DNA from: an uncultured Marinomonas sp.
Lineage (GTDB): Bacteria > Pseudomonadota > Gammaproteobacteria > Pseudomonadales > Marinomonadaceae
Direction: 5' to 3'
NCBI GenBank assembly: GCA_947493575.1
Contig: CANLRQ010000005.1
Coordinates: 62,001-126,000 of the forward strand
Length of the DNA stretch: 64,000 nucleotides
A program made the position numbers and the translations under genes. Positions 9,101 to 19,083 of this stretch are shown piece after piece. How positions within the stretch are numbered: the first letter of the stretch is position 1; each line of letters starts with the position of its first letter. The notes beneath the pieces were generated by a model. It saw nothing but the letters and a program-made list of their open reading frames with translations, was not told where the DNA came from and searched no databases.

Positions 9101-9820
9101 CGCGTGAGAAATGGAATTCCAGAATGCTTCTGTTGTTTGACCAGACAATGTGCGTCCAGAGGCATCCGTAATGGTTCCTGATATCATGATAGGGTAACGA
9201 ACTCCAGTTCTCTCAAAATACTCCAGGACTGCATAAATTGCCGCTTTTGCATTTAATGTGTCGAAAATGGTTTCGATTAATATAAGATCAACGCCACCTT
9301 TAATTAAGCCATCGACCGATACAAGGTAAGCTTCTACCAACTCATCAAAAGATATATTACGAAAACCAGGATCATTTACATCAGGAGAAATAGAGCAAGT
9401 ACGGCTCGTCGGGCCAACTGCACCCGCCACAAACCTAGGTTTTTCAGGGTTGTTTGCCGTAAATTCATCGGCAACTTTTCTAGCCAGTTTTGCCGATTCA
9501 AAATTCAGTTCAAAACTAAACTCTTCCATGTTGTAATCCAGCATGGAAATTGAGTTAGCATTAAAGGTATTTGTTTCAATAATGTCGGCTCCCGCCGCTA
9601 AATAACCTCGACAAATATCTTCGATTATTTTTGGCTGGGTGAGAGATAATAAGTCATTATTTCCCTTTACATCACTTTTCCAATCAGCAAATCTTTCCCC
9701 ACGATAGTGACTTTCTTCTAACTTATAGTCTTGTATCATGGTTCCCATCGCACCATCGAGAATCAAAATTTTTTGTGCGAGTCTTTGCTCAATAATGGAA
9801 TACGAATCCGACTTTACCAC
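6086..9820 (-). CDS. metH: Cobalamin-dependent methionine synthase
   Basis: The protein moves the methyl group of 5-methyltetrahydrofolate to homocysteine through methylcobalamin. The 1244 residues cover all four modules in order. The homocysteine domain has zinc ligands C249, C312 and C313 (LNCALG, GGCCGT). A pterin-binding domain follows ([18 protein letters not shown]). The B12 domain carries [11 protein letters not shown], with the cobalt-ligating histidine. The C-terminal AdoMet reactivation domain contains [12 protein letters not shown]. Length fits the family (about 1230). It heads a set with the SRPBCC gene and cobO. The upstream 200 bp shows no clear B12 riboswitch. Confidence 0.97.
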   Translation of the reverse strand: MVKSDSYSIIEQRLAQKILILDGAMGTMIQDYKLEESHYRGERFADWKSDVKGNNDLLSLTQPKIIEDICRGYLAAGADIIETNTFNANSISMLDYNMEEFSFELNFESAKLARKVADEFTANNPEKPRFVAGAVGPTSRTCSISPDVNDPGFRNISFDELVEAYLVSVDGLIKGGVDLILIETIFDTLNAKAAIYAVLEYFERTGVRYPIMISGTITDASGRTLSGQTTEAFWNSISHAKPLCVGLNCALGPKDLRQYVSELSRIADTYVSAHPNAGLPNAFGEYDETPEEMLEEIQGWIDEGYINIIGGCCGTTPKHIQTFAEAFDSSEPRVIPEVEKACRLSGLEPFNINDASLFVNVGERTNVTGSAMFKRLIKEGDFDTALDVARQQVENGAQIIDINMDEGMLDSEAAMERFLKLIASEPDISRVPIMLDSSKWEILETGLKCIQGKGVVNSISLKEGEEKFVEQARKLMKYGAAVIVMAFDETGQADTRERKIEICRRSYKVLTEVVGFPAEDIIFDPNIFAIATGIEEHNRYALDFIEACGDITRELPYAKISGGVSNVSFSFRGNNPVREAIHTVFLYHAIKQGMTMGIVNAGQLALYEDIPQKLRDVVEDAVLNRTPDATDNLLAIAGEYVGDGSQEVEKTAQEWRSLDVRQRLSHALVKGITEFIDEDTEEARLSFDRPLEVIEGPLMDGMGVVGDLFGAGKMFLPQVVKSARVMKKAVAYLMPFIEEEKLRNKDTASSSNGKIVMATVKGDVHDIGKNIVGVVLQCNNFEVIDLGVMVSSETILKTAREHNADMIGLSGLITPSLDEMVHVAKEMERQGFDIPVMIGGATTSKAHTAVKIEQNYTNNQVVHVVNASRSVGVASALMSTGERRQKFVDDIKLDYEKTRKRYKDRAKAGRRVSIIKARQNKQPIDWSVPSAKPNKLGVSVFTEADIDLEDLKNYIDWTPFFQTWELAGAYPRILTDEVVGAEATRVFEDALVMLDDVIQSKLLKAKAVVGIFPANQVNHDDVELYSDEDRTEVLETLSFLRIQNELTAPGKYNHSLADFIAPKDSGSIDYFGAFACSTGFGIDPLVEAYEKDHDDYNSIMIKAIADRLAEACAEYLHEKTRKEIWGYAADEVLSNNELIKEKYQGIRPAPGYPACPDHTEKAKLWSLLDVENNTGISITESFAMWPTAAVSGWYFARPESTYFGVGKIGPDQVEEYAGRKGMSKDDAERWLAPNLGYDPEDDRL

Positions 9821-9950
9821 TAGGTATACCTCAAAATATGTTTATGCAGCACTACTATAACGAATTGCGGCAAACAAAAAGTTGAAAAATAATAATGTGA
9901 AGGTGAATTTTTTACGATTAACAATACAGCCTAAGTGTCACTCATAAAAA

Positions 9951-9980
9951 AACGCTCAACAATGGATATTATTGAGCGTT
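9951..9980 (-). terminator. Intrinsic terminator after the coiled-coil lipoprotein gene
   Basis: A 9-bp stem, AACGCTCAA (9951-9959) with TTGAGCGTT (9972-9980), has a 12-base loop and is followed on the minus strand by a run of seven T. It separates the lipoprotein gene from metH. Confidence 0.85.
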
Positions 9981-10029
9981 TTATCATTTGGTTCAAAACG
10001 CAAATAATTCTTTAGTAGGGTGTAAAAGA

Positions 10030-11982
10030 CTACTCTTTTCCTTTACCAATTCGCCCAACAAAGAATCCACCTAATAAACCCGCTAAGATAGCAAGCCCCC
10101 AAAAACCATACTCTTCCCAAAAGTCATCGTTCTCTAAAGTGACTAGTGTTTGATCGCGGTACACTTGACGACTAAAACGCTGATCATGGTATTGAATTTG
10201 TTGGTGAACAAAAAGATCAACTCTTGCTGCTCTCTGCTCATTCAGGCCGCTGATTCTCCAGCGCCAAACCAATTTACCATCTTCCACAGTAGACTCGGCT
10301 TCTGTAGCGCTAATAAGGTCAAATGATGTATCTACTACTAGTTCAGCAACATACACTTGACCTGAAACAACATTCTCAACTTCTGCCGTAACAATGACTT
10401 CAAAAGCACTATTCAATGGCATGGCTGTTGGACGCTGCCACTGAACATTTTTAATGTTACTTTTAAGCTGATTTTCCAGTGCATTCACTTCTGCCTCAAA
10501 TGGAATAAGGGCATTGATTTGCTTTTCTAATGCATCTTTTTCAGCAAGCAAGGTGGTTTCACGTTTTTCCAACGCTTCCAGTTCCGCTCTTACTTTTGGC
10601 AACTGAGATTTTAGATTATCCAATTCTTGATTAAGCTTTGACTCTTTCATTTTACTTAAGTCCAGTTCAGCACGAACCGAAGCTAAAGCAAGCTCAACAT
10701 TTTGATTTATCTCTGATAGTTTTTCCAAATCCCTCTGTAATCTGGCCAACTGCTCTTTAGCGACTTCTTTTTCCGCCTTTTCCGCAAACAAGGCTTGAGA
10801 CTCTTGTTTAAACTCATTAAAGAGAGATTGTTGCTTGGCAAGCTCTCGTTTCAACTGCGCTATTTCCGCCTGTAATTCACTGCTGTCTGCTTGAAGTGTT
10901 TCTCTTTCTGCACTTGACTCAATAACCGCAGGAATGCTTTTTACACTTTCATCATTACTTGAAGAGGCATTGCTAAGCTGAAAAGTTGGTTCTTTAGTTT
11001 GTGAATTCGCACTCGCTTGCAAATCTGCAATGATTTTATCTTGTACAGAAATGCGATCCCATAGAATTTGGTGCTGCGCTCTTGAGTCAGCAATAGCACC
11101 TCCAAGATCTAAATTTTTCTGTTTAAGTGCCGCATATGATTCTTTTAAATTTGAGTTTTTCTTTCTAAGTAGAGAGTGCGTTTCTTCTAACGCTTGATGA
11201 CGTTTGTTCAAATTTTCATATTGAGTTGTTAATTCGCTCTGCTTCTCGCCCAATTCTAATACGGTTTGAGCATACTCATTATTTAACGCTTGCAGATTCA
11301 AAACATTTTCATACTCTGTCGAGGTTGTATCCTCGCTCTGACAGTGTTCATTTATTACTTCTGCTTGATTTTGTTCGATCGGCGCTTGGATATTTTGAGT
11401 CTGTTCAGTTTGAATTGTTGAAACCAACTCAATCGGGGTTGCGTCATTCAACTCAGAAGCCTGTGGAACAGAGCACTCATATTCCTTAATAACAACCTCT
11501 GTTGTGTTGCTAACGCCTTCAATCTGACGATTTAACTTTTGATTCTCGCCCTTTAAGGAGTTCAGATCTTCTTGTAGACCCGCATTTTTTAATTTTAAAG
11601 AAAGGTAGTTCTTTTCAAGAGTATTACGCAGCGCTCTTTCATTTTCTAACGTTTTCAATAAAGTTGCATTAGATTCAGCATATTGCTCAGTAAGCGTAAT
11701 TAACTTACTTTCTTGTTCATTAAGCTGACGATTCAGTTCTGATAGTTTTGAGTTGTTAGCTGAAATTTGTTGTTCTAATTGGGTGATTTTGACCTTATTT
11801 TTCTGTAACTCATTTTTCAACGCAATATTTTCAACGGTAAGGCTTTCATCAGCTACGGCGTTATCTGGTAATGGCACTGTGGCTTCAAGCGTACTTTCCT
11901 TAACCTCTTCGCGAGTTGTAGAACACGAAGATACAACAAAACTTAAGGCGATCGTACTTATTAGCGTTTTCCATCCAACCAT
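10030..11982 (-). CDS. Large coiled-coil lipoprotein with a C-terminal membrane helix, function unknown
   Basis: The ATG at 11982 has AAGGGG upstream and gives a 650-residue protein. It begins with a lipoprotein signal (TLISTIALSFVVSSC, lipidated cysteine near residue 20, next residue Ser, which by the Lol +2 rule predicts outer-membrane sorting). Some 480 residues of heptad-like coiled coil follow, rich in Q, E, L and K. Next comes a beta-rich domain of about 110 residues (NVQWQRPTAM to RQVYRDQT). It ends in one hydrophobic, glycine-rich helix (GFWGLAILAGLLGGFF) and a basic tail. A lipid anchor at one end and a transmembrane helix at the other suggest a periplasm-spanning tether. I do not recognise the family. 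Confidence 0.75.
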   Translation of the reverse strand: MVGWKTLISTIALSFVVSSCSTTREEVKESTLEATVPLPDNAVADESLTVENIALKNELQKNKVKITQLEQQISANNSKLSELNRQLNEQESKLITLTEQYAESNATLLKTLENERALRNTLEKNYLSLKLKNAGLQEDLNSLKGENQKLNRQIEGVSNTTEVVIKEYECSVPQASELNDATPIELVSTIQTEQTQNIQAPIEQNQAEVINEHCQSEDTTSTEYENVLNLQALNNEYAQTVLELGEKQSELTTQYENLNKRHQALEETHSLLRKKNSNLKESYAALKQKNLDLGGAIADSRAQHQILWDRISVQDKIIADLQASANSQTKEPTFQLSNASSSNDESVKSIPAVIESSAERETLQADSSELQAEIAQLKRELAKQQSLFNEFKQESQALFAEKAEKEVAKEQLARLQRDLEKLSEINQNVELALASVRAELDLSKMKESKLNQELDNLKSQLPKVRAELEALEKRETTLLAEKDALEKQINALIPFEAEVNALENQLKSNIKNVQWQRPTAMPLNSAFEVIVTAEVENVVSGQVYVAELVVDTSFDLISATEAESTVEDGKLVWRWRISGLNEQRAARVDLFVHQQIQYHDQRFSRQVYRDQTLVTLENDDFWEEYGFWGLAILAGLLGGFFVGRIGKGKE

Positions 11983-12090
11983 CTTTTGCCCCTTCAAAAA
12001 CAAGCCAAGACCTAACAACACACACTCTTATGACAGATTACGAAATAAATTGCAAAAAATCATCCATAAGAACGCCCTCAAAACATGAAA

Positions 12091-12121
12091 AAAACGTTAA
12101 CTGTAAATAAGTTAACGTTTT
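12091..12121 (-). terminator. Intrinsic terminator after pepN
   Basis: An 11-bp stem, AAAACGTTAAC (12091-12101) with GTTAACGTTTT (12111-12121), is followed by T-rich sequence on the minus strand, downstream of pepN. Confidence 0.75.
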
Positions 12122-12147
12122 TATCCTGCACCCGCTTTTATTATAGA

Positions 12148-14781
12148 CTAAGCAAGGCTTTTCGATACAACTTCAAATACATCTGTTGACAATTCTTCTG
12201 CCAAAATTCTTTGAAGTTGTTTTTTCATAAGCACCGACAAGCTCGGCGACATTTTTTTCCAACGAGTTAAAGGAGTACATAATCGTGATGCTAATTGAGG
12301 GTTACGTTTATTCAAGACGATAATCTGATCCGCCAAGAATTCATAACCAGAACCAGAAACATCATGGAAGGTACTCACACTTGAACCAAGTCCACCCAAG
12401 ACGGCGCGCACTTTATTTGGATTTTTTAAATCAAATGCGTCATGCACCATCAAACCACGAACTTGAGCCAATCCGTTTTCAGTTTCTTGCCCTGCAATTA
12501 ACATCAACCATTTATTTACTACAAGTGCTTCATGAGACCACTGAGAATAGAAGTCATCTAACATGACTTGGAAGTCAGAGTGGCCAATATTAACTGCGAT
12601 AGACAGGGCTGAAAATTGATCCGTCATATTATCAGCTGCACTGAACTGATCTTTCACGGCTTGCCTTGCAGCTACAGAATCTGTCTCATTCCAATAGGAT
12701 AACGCCAAATTTTTCAATTTACGTTGGGCAATTTGATCTGCGGTAGGCAAGTATTCCACTTGAGTAGTATTCTGACGATAGCAGTTTTCAAATTCACTTT
12801 CTAAAGCCGAACCAATTACTTTCTTTAAATATGACCTTGCAGCTTTAATAGCATGGGGATCAATCTCTTGAGCTAGCTCAGAAAGATAAGCTTGACTTGG
12901 CAAGGTTAAAATAAGAGAAACCATGGCTTTATCTAAGCTATCATCTGCAAGTAAACGCTTAAACCCAACAAGCAATTGTGATTCTATTGATAGTACTTCC
13001 CCCTGTTTTGCTTGATCGATTAACCGTGTTAACTCTCTTACTGCTAACTCTTGAGCGGCGTTCCAACGATTAAAGCCATCATTATCTGAAGACATTAACA
13101 GCAGCAATTGCTCTACTGAATAATTATGAGACAATTTTACAGGGGCAGAAAAACCTCTTAGCAGTGAAGGTGTTGGCATACTTGAAACTTGATTAAATTC
13201 AAATACTTGCTCCGTCTTATCTAAATGTAAGACATGCTCTTCTGCGCTTACACCATCAAGCGTCGAACTTAAAGCGTCTCCTGAAGCATTTAATAAGCCA
13301 ACACGCACAGGAATCAAAAGCGGTAATTTTGTTGGTTGATTTGCTGTCGCTGGGGTCATTTGGGTAACGGTTAACTTGTAGCTTTGCTCAGCTTCATTGT
13401 ACTCACCTACAACATCCACTCTTGGTGTGCCAGCTTGAGAGTACCAACGCTTAAATTGAGATAAATCCACCCCACTTGCATCCTGCATTGCCTGAACGAA
13501 ATTATCACATGTAACAGCTTGACCATCATGGCGTTCAAAGTACAAATCTGACCCTTGACGAAATTGTTCTTCACCTAAAAGAGTATGAATCATACGAACA
13601 ATTTCAGAGCCTTTTTCATAAATAGTCAGCGTATAAAAATTAGAAATCTCAATAAAAGACGCCGGCCTTACTGGGTGAGCCATTGGACCGGCATCTTCAG
13701 CAAATTGGGCCGTTTTCAAAAAAGACACATCTTCTACACGTTTCACAACAGGAGAGTTCATATCAGATGAGAATTGCTGATCTCTAAATACGGTAAAGCC
13801 TTCTTTCAAACTTAATTGAAACCAATCGCGACAGGTCACACGATTACCAGACCAATTATGAAAATACTCATGAGCAACAACGGCTTCAACACGCTGGTAG
13901 CCATCATCGGTGGTGGTTTTTGGGCTAGCAAGCAAACAAGAGGAGTTAAAAATATTTAAACCTTTGTTTTCCATTGCCCCCATATTGAAATCATCAACAG
14001 CAACAATCATGAAAATATCAAGGTCGTATTCACGCCCATACTTTTCTTCATCCCATTTCATAGAACGCTTTAACGCATCCATTGAATAGTCAACTTTGTC
14101 GATATTGTGCGCTTCTGTGAAAATCTTTAATTCAACTATGCGGCCACTTTGTGTGATAAATTGATCTTCAATGACATTCAAATCACCTGCGACTAAAGCA
14201 AATAGATAAGCCGGTTTTGGGAATGGGTCATGCCAAACGGCAACGGTTTTTCCCTCTTCATTAACAGTACGACTCTCTTCATTACCATTTGACAGCAATA
14301 CAGGGTATTTATCAGCATCCGCAATAATGGTTGTAGTGAAAACAGACATGACATCCGGTCGGTCTAAATAATAGGTGATATGACGAAACCCTTCCGCTTC
14401 ACATTGAGTACAGAACATAGAAGACGAACGATATAGCCCTTCAAGGCGAGTATTATTTTGCGGCTCAATCAAGGTTTCGCAAGTCAAAACAAATTCATCA
14501 GCCGTTGCCGTAATAACAATTTGGTTATCAACTAAACGGTATTCTTCAGGTGGTAATAAATAATGATCCATCGCAATGGCAACAAGCTTAACATCCTCAC
14601 CACCATCCAACACTAAAGGTGCTGTTTTATGTTTTGACTCAGGATTACGACGCATATGCAAATGAGAAGTAACAACAGTTACAGAATCATCTAAATCAAA
14701 TACGAGCTCTGTTTTATCTATCAAAAACGCTGGTACTTGATAATCTTTCAAATAAATAGCCGAAGGTTGACCGTCTTTCAT
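12148..14781 (-). CDS. pepN: Aminopeptidase N (M1 family zinc peptidase)
   Basis: This cytoplasmic broad-specificity aminopeptidase releases N-terminal residues from peptides. The 877-residue length matches E. coli PepN (870). The substrate-recognition motif GAMEN is at 268-272, the zinc site HEYFH at 304-308, and the third zinc ligand Glu at 327 (LKEGFT). The C-terminal helical DUF3458 region is full length. The DUF2797 and DUF1315 genes lie just upstream on the same strand with 12 bp between, so it probably belongs to that operon. Confidence 0.96.
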   Translation of the reverse strand: MKDGQPSAIYLKDYQVPAFLIDKTELVFDLDDSVTVVTSHLHMRRNPESKHKTAPLVLDGGEDVKLVAIAMDHYLLPPEEYRLVDNQIVITATADEFVLTCETLIEPQNNTRLEGLYRSSSMFCTQCEAEGFRHITYYLDRPDVMSVFTTTIIADADKYPVLLSNGNEESRTVNEEGKTVAVWHDPFPKPAYLFALVAGDLNVIEDQFITQSGRIVELKIFTEAHNIDKVDYSMDALKRSMKWDEEKYGREYDLDIFMIVAVDDFNMGAMENKGLNIFNSSCLLASPKTTTDDGYQRVEAVVAHEYFHNWSGNRVTCRDWFQLSLKEGFTVFRDQQFSSDMNSPVVKRVEDVSFLKTAQFAEDAGPMAHPVRPASFIEISNFYTLTIYEKGSEIVRMIHTLLGEEQFRQGSDLYFERHDGQAVTCDNFVQAMQDASGVDLSQFKRWYSQAGTPRVDVVGEYNEAEQSYKLTVTQMTPATANQPTKLPLLIPVRVGLLNASGDALSSTLDGVSAEEHVLHLDKTEQVFEFNQVSSMPTPSLLRGFSAPVKLSHNYSVEQLLLLMSSDNDGFNRWNAAQELAVRELTRLIDQAKQGEVLSIESQLLVGFKRLLADDSLDKAMVSLILTLPSQAYLSELAQEIDPHAIKAARSYLKKVIGSALESEFENCYRQNTTQVEYLPTADQIAQRKLKNLALSYWNETDSVAARQAVKDQFSAADNMTDQFSALSIAVNIGHSDFQVMLDDFYSQWSHEALVVNKWLMLIAGQETENGLAQVRGLMVHDAFDLKNPNKVRAVLGGLGSSVSTFHDVSGSGYEFLADQIIVLNKRNPQLASRLCTPLTRWKKMSPSLSVLMKKQLQRILAEELSTDVFEVVSKSLA

Positions 14782-14793
14782 GATATGCGTGCC

Positions 14794-15618
14794 TTATACA
14801 ATAAACTTTGCTTGATAACCCGTGTATTTGCGAATGTTAATCACACCCGTATCTAATATCCAATACTGCCCTTTAATACCTAATAAAGTACCTTCAACTA
14901 AGGGTGTTTTTTCTGCATTAATGCTAACCACTTTAGTCGGGTATTCGATCACAGGATACACAAAATTATGTGTTTCATTATGATCAGAAAGATCAACAAT
15001 TGCTTGTAAACCAAATTCATTTTGCAAGGCGTCTAAACCCTCATAAACCTGTCCAATCAATCTTTCTTGCTGTACTTCCAAATCCATCTCTGGAGCATTA
15101 CCTTTGAGCATGGTTCTCCAATTGGTTTTGTCCGCCACCACTTCTTTAAAAAGAGTTTCCACCAGTCCCGATAAACGACGGTTAGAAACACTAAAAATCG
15201 CTCTTCCTTGTGTCGCGCCTTGATCTAACCATCGCGTAGGTAATTGATCACCTCGCGTGATTCCCACTTTTAATGCCGAAGAGTTTGAAAGGTAAACATA
15301 GTGGCTTTGCATACAGTATTTTTCAGCCCATTCAGGCTCACGACAAGTGCCCAAATGATAATGACACTTTTCTGGACTCATAATACATAAATCGCACATA
15401 GCCAGTTTTGTAAAACAGGGATAACAAAAACCTTGGCTAAAGGATTTTTTGGTTTTCTTACCACAGTGAGTGCACTCAATAGCGCCATTAAATTCAAGCG
15501 CTACCTTTTTACCCAAGAGAGCATTCAAGGGGACTAATTCATCGCCAATTTTTAAGCTGTATTCAACCTGACCATTGACTGCCTGTGCAGGCATCTTTCG
15601 CAACGATCCTTGTAACAT
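14794..15618 (-). CDS. DUF2797 domain protein
   Basis: This 274-residue protein has a cysteine-rich zinc-ribbon-like region (CTHCGKKTKKSFSQGFCYPC, then CDLC and CHYHLGTC) followed by a segment recalling a GIY-YIG-like fold (HYVYLSNSSALKVGITR). These are features of the uncharacterised DUF2797 family. The ATG at 15616-15618 overlaps the TGA of the upstream DUF1315 gene and has AGGTG nine bases before it. A TTG one codon earlier is the alternative. Position before pepN recurs in gammaproteobacteria. Function unknown. Confidence 0.8.
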   Translation of the reverse strand: MLQGSLRKMPAQAVNGQVEYSLKIGDELVPLNALLGKKVALEFNGAIECTHCGKKTKKSFSQGFCYPCFTKLAMCDLCIMSPEKCHYHLGTCREPEWAEKYCMQSHYVYLSNSSALKVGITRGDQLPTRWLDQGATQGRAIFSVSNRRLSGLVETLFKEVVADKTNWRTMLKGNAPEMDLEVQQERLIGQVYEGLDALQNEFGLQAIVDLSDHNETHNFVYPVIEYPTKVVSINAEKTPLVEGTLLGIKGQYWILDTGVINIRKYTGYQAKFIV

Positions 15619-15899
15619 CAATATTTCACCTGCGAAGGGTTATTTACCCATTTAACGGTCTCATGCTCCAATGTCTCTTCTTTAGAACTACAACCTAGGT
15701 GGGCATTTCTATCGATAAAACCCACTCTCTGGTCTTCTTCTTTATTCGCGAAGTCATAAGCTATGATGGCTTGCAAACATAACTCCGTTTGCTCAGCAGT
15801 AAGGCGCACTCCATTGGGCCATTTACCCAACTCTACGGCCAGTTTTAAATGCTCATACACCTCAGGTGTAAGATTATTAATCATGTCGTTAAAATTCAT
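15618..15899 (-). CDS. DUF1315 (YeaC-like) family small protein
   Basis: A 93-residue acidic protein with the pattern MINNLTPEVYEHLKLAVELG, KWPNG and LTAEQTELCLQAIIAYD, characteristic of the DUF1315/YeaC family. Function unknown. It is translationally coupled to the DUF2797 gene through overlapping TGA and ATG. Confidence 0.8.
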   Translation of the reverse strand: MNFNDMINNLTPEVYEHLKLAVELGKWPNGVRLTAEQTELCLQAIIAYDFANKEEDQRVGFIDRNAHLGCSSKEETLEHETVKWVNNPSQVKY

Positions 15900-15979
15900 A
15901 ACTTTATCTCTTATGCTGTCATCATATTATTACTTTACAACTCGTTAGCCCATGCCTCTGTTTATGCTTTGGGCTTGCT

Positions 15980-16882
15980 TCACTTTGCTTGTCTTTTATT
16001 AAATACACTGTATACGAGAGCGAGTAGCAATCCACTGATCAAGCCGACTAAATGCGCCGTGTTTGCCATATTACCAAGCCCTAAGGATTCAGGGACATCC
16101 GTATAGCCAATCCCCAACCATACTAAAAAGAAAACCATTAAACCTTTACTAATTAAAGAAGGCCATTGCGGATTCATACGCATCATTAACCAAGCAAATC
16201 CAATGCAACCATAAACCACACCGGACAGCCCTCCAAATAAAGGTGATTGAGTATCCCAATACTGGAAGAGATTACTCATAATTCCAATAATACTGAACCC
16301 CACCAGCCATACAACAGAACCAACTAATTGCTCTAATTTTCTACCAATTTCCCATATCCACAACAAATTAAACACCAAATGCATCACACTGAAATGCAAA
16401 AACACAGGCGTCAGTAAACGCCAATAAGCATATGATTCATTTATTTCGGCAAGAGGTTTGCTATAGAGAGTATTATTTTCAATAATTAAAGGTGTAATGG
16501 TAAACCATCCTAATACGGAATAGTCACTCCCCATCTGAGTAATCAAACAAATAAATAAGGTAATAGTAAGGGTGCAAAAAACAATAGGGTTGTGTTTAAA
16601 AAACAATAGCGCAGATTGAAGACTAAAGGATCGAGTCAAACCATCGGGTAGAAACGAACCTTCTCTGCTAGATTCGTTTTCACCTACTAATGAGGGATCT
16701 TTTATCCCAGACTCAAAAGATTTTATAAGTTGGTCCGCAACAAAAGCATCGTTAGCATCCACCAACCATAATTCGAGTTGACCATCATTAGGTACAATAC
16801 GATGACTCACTTTATGTCGCCATAAGGTTCGACTTAAGTCCTCTGGTTTTTGATGGGCAAGAAACCGATACATTAAGTGCAT
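15980..16882 (-). CDS. glpG: Rhomboid-family intramembrane serine protease, GlpG type
   Basis: The 300-residue protein has a cytoplasmic N-terminal domain (about 1-90) and a six-helix rhomboid core. The catalytic serine lies in GLSG (S220) and the histidine in NTAHLVG (H277); the conserved HLVFN of helix 2 is at 168-172. The enzyme cleaves single-pass membrane proteins within the bilayer. A second ATG three codons in (16873) is an alternative start; the AGGTG upstream is rather far from both. It lies between nadK and the pepN group on the same strand. Confidence 0.92.
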   Translation of the reverse strand: MHLMYRFLAHQKPEDLSRTLWRHKVSHRIVPNDGQLELWLVDANDAFVADQLIKSFESGIKDPSLVGENESSREGSFLPDGLTRSFSLQSALLFFKHNPIVFCTLTITLFICLITQMGSDYSVLGWFTITPLIIENNTLYSKPLAEINESYAYWRLLTPVFLHFSVMHLVFNLLWIWEIGRKLEQLVGSVVWLVGFSIIGIMSNLFQYWDTQSPLFGGLSGVVYGCIGFAWLMMRMNPQWPSLISKGLMVFFLVWLGIGYTDVPESLGLGNMANTAHLVGLISGLLLALVYSVFNKRQAK

Positions 16883-16935
16883 GTTTTAATTAAACACCTA
16901 CTCTTAGAATACAAGATATTATGTTAAGAAACGTA

Positions 16936-17823
16936 TTAGGATGAATAACCTGTTTGCCAACCTAGCTTGCTTCGGCACACGTCATAAAAATCATGATTCT
17001 TGGGGTGAATTAAGCGAATCCCCCCCTCTTTACGATTAATATGTATTTCATCTCCCGGTGCAGCAGTAATATGTAACTGTCCGTCACAACTAACACTAGG
17101 ATAGGTTAAATTCGACTCGCAGACCACAATACGAATACGAGCATCAGCATCAATAACAATAGGACGGTTACTCAAGGTATGCGGATGCATAGGAACAAGC
17201 ACAATGGCGTTTAATTTTGGTAACATGATAGGCCCACCTGCAGATAAAGCATAAGCAGTGGAACCTGTAGGTGTCGCTACAATCAACCCGTCGGATTTTT
17301 GATTCATGACAAATTGATCATCGATGAAAAGGTCAAATCGAATCATTCTAGCCGATTTTCCTGGATGCAATACCAGATCATTTAACGCAACACCATCACC
17401 ACTTGGGCGATTTTTTCGTTTTATTTTCGCTTCGATCATAAAACGTTTTTCTTCAAAGAATTCCCCAGCAAAAATAGGGTCTAACTCTTCCGCTAATGCA
17501 TGCGGAGATACATCGGTTAAAAAACCTAAGGTGCCACGGTTAATTCCCAAAACAGGAATATCAAACTCACAAATAGCTCGCGCAGCGCCAAGAAAACTAC
17601 CATCCCCCCCGACAACCATGACCATATCACAATGATTACCCAGTTGTTTTAAAGGTGCCGAATCTACTTTAACGCCCGGTAGCATGGATGCCAAATCTTC
17701 TTCAAGAACAGGCTCTTTTTCTTTCCCATACAGATATTCTAATAGCTTTTTAACAGTATCTAAGACTTGAGGCTTATCTAATCTTGCAATAATCCCGACA
17801 CGTTTAAAATGTCCCATCTGCAC
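16936..17823 (-). CDS. nadK: NAD kinase
   Basis: This enzyme phosphorylates NAD to NADP using ATP. The 295 residues carry the GGDGS motif (72-76), the ALNDLVLH segment and the glycine-rich GSTAYALSAGGP signature of the family. Two possible ATGs are two codons apart (17823 and 17817). It stands between glpG and a PLP-enzyme gene on the same strand with short gaps. Confidence 0.96.
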   Translation of the reverse strand: MQMGHFKRVGIIARLDKPQVLDTVKKLLEYLYGKEKEPVLEEDLASMLPGVKVDSAPLKQLGNHCDMVMVVGGDGSFLGAARAICEFDIPVLGINRGTLGFLTDVSPHALAEELDPIFAGEFFEEKRFMIEAKIKRKNRPSGDGVALNDLVLHPGKSARMIRFDLFIDDQFVMNQKSDGLIVATPTGSTAYALSAGGPIMLPKLNAIVLVPMHPHTLSNRPIVIDADARIRIVVCESNLTYPSVSCDGQLHITAAPGDEIHINRKEGGIRLIHPKNHDFYDVCRSKLGWQTGYSS

Positions 17824-17984
17824 ATCTCTTTTTATAATAAGTTAACGTATAAAACCTTCAGCACTCTATTGTATGAGTGCGATATATTAGCGGACTGTAA
17901 CATGATCTTGCTGGGAATCGCTATTGCAGTAGATTGAATTCACAACATTTTATGTTAAAAACACATTTAGGCATAACACAATAA

Positions 17985-18872
17985 TCATTCATTATACCCT
18001 CGCCATCCTTGTATACCACCAGTATGAATCAACAAGGTTTTTTCGGTTGGCCATTGACGATTAAGCATTTCAGAAACAATGCCAAATAATACTTTTGCCG
18101 TATACACTGGATCCAATTGTATTTTAGGATTCAACAGGGAGAACTCTTCTAAAAATTCACGTAATGTATTAGGTAGCTTTGCATAACCGCCACAATGATA
18201 ATCCGTTTTCATAATCAACCGACTGTCATCAACCTTGGTATTATTCTCATTAGCCATAATAATTTGCCGTAACCCCTCTCCTCCTTTTATAGCAGGGACA
18301 ACACATAAATTGGCAATAGATTGGTTTTCAAAAAAGCCTGCAGCAGTGGTACCTGTTCCTGCACTCATTGCCCAATAAGGAAATGCATTACCTCCCTGTT
18401 CATAGATACGCTTTGACCAATCCAAGCACCCTTTCATCCCCAACTGATTTGATCCCCCTTCAGGAACCCAATAACATCCATCCATACACAGATCAATTTC
18501 TTTTCGTATTAATGAATCAAGCCCTAAACGGTAATCACTTCTGCGACTAGGCCACAACAAACCACCTTGTTTAACAAAGTCGATTAATGTTGGCGTCAAA
18601 TTTGGTTGCAATTCTCCTCGCACCACAGCAATAGACTGCATACCATACTCAGAGCAAATATTCCCTAACGCATGTAGATGATTCGAATAGGGTCCACCAA
18701 AAGTCGCAACATACTTCGCTTTTAACGATTGCGCTTTTTCAACATTGTATTTCAACTTATGCCATTTATTCCCGGGAGCGCCCTGATGCTCTAGATCTCC
18801 TCGATAAATAGTTAATTGATAACCAGCGTCTGACAGCTCTTTTGGAAGAACGATCGTTTGAAATAAAGACAC
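17985..18872 (-). CDS. PLP-dependent ACC deaminase / D-cysteine desulfhydrase family protein
   Basis: A fold-type II PLP enzyme of 295 residues, with the cofactor-lysine region GNKWHKLKYN (34-43), the GPYSNH motif and a glycine-rich phosphate loop (AGTGTT). Members deaminate 1-aminocyclopropane-1-carboxylate or break down D-cysteine. The sequence alone does not decide the substrate, and the family has many proteins of unknown specificity. The gene runs divergently from ydiJ with about 210 bp between. Confidence 0.8.
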   Translation of the reverse strand: MSLFQTIVLPKELSDAGYQLTIYRGDLEHQGAPGNKWHKLKYNVEKAQSLKAKYVATFGGPYSNHLHALGNICSEYGMQSIAVVRGELQPNLTPTLIDFVKQGGLLWPSRRSDYRLGLDSLIRKEIDLCMDGCYWVPEGGSNQLGMKGCLDWSKRIYEQGGNAFPYWAMSAGTGTTAAGFFENQSIANLCVVPAIKGGEGLRQIIMANENNTKVDDSRLIMKTDYHCGGYAKLPNTLREFLEEFSLLNPKIQLDPVYTAKVLFGIVSEMLNRQWPTEKTLLIHTGGIQGWRGYNE

Positions 18873-19083
18873 CTAGCAACCTCGCATTTTCTATTAATAA
18901 ACAACCGTTAGTAAGATAACACAAAGCCATACATAAGGTGCTTAGATAAAGATACTTCGCACTTGAACCTATGCGCATGAGAATAGCTTGCTTTTTCATT
19001 CCTAATTTTCCTATGAAAAAATATCCCTTTTCATCAGCTCTTTTTGATAAAATCGTCGGCGCTAATTCATGTGGAGAAATAGA

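Noticed and set aside
9821-9946. Possible cobalamin riboswitch upstream of metH
   Set aside because: No B12-box-like sequence or long conserved fold was recognisable in the short leader.
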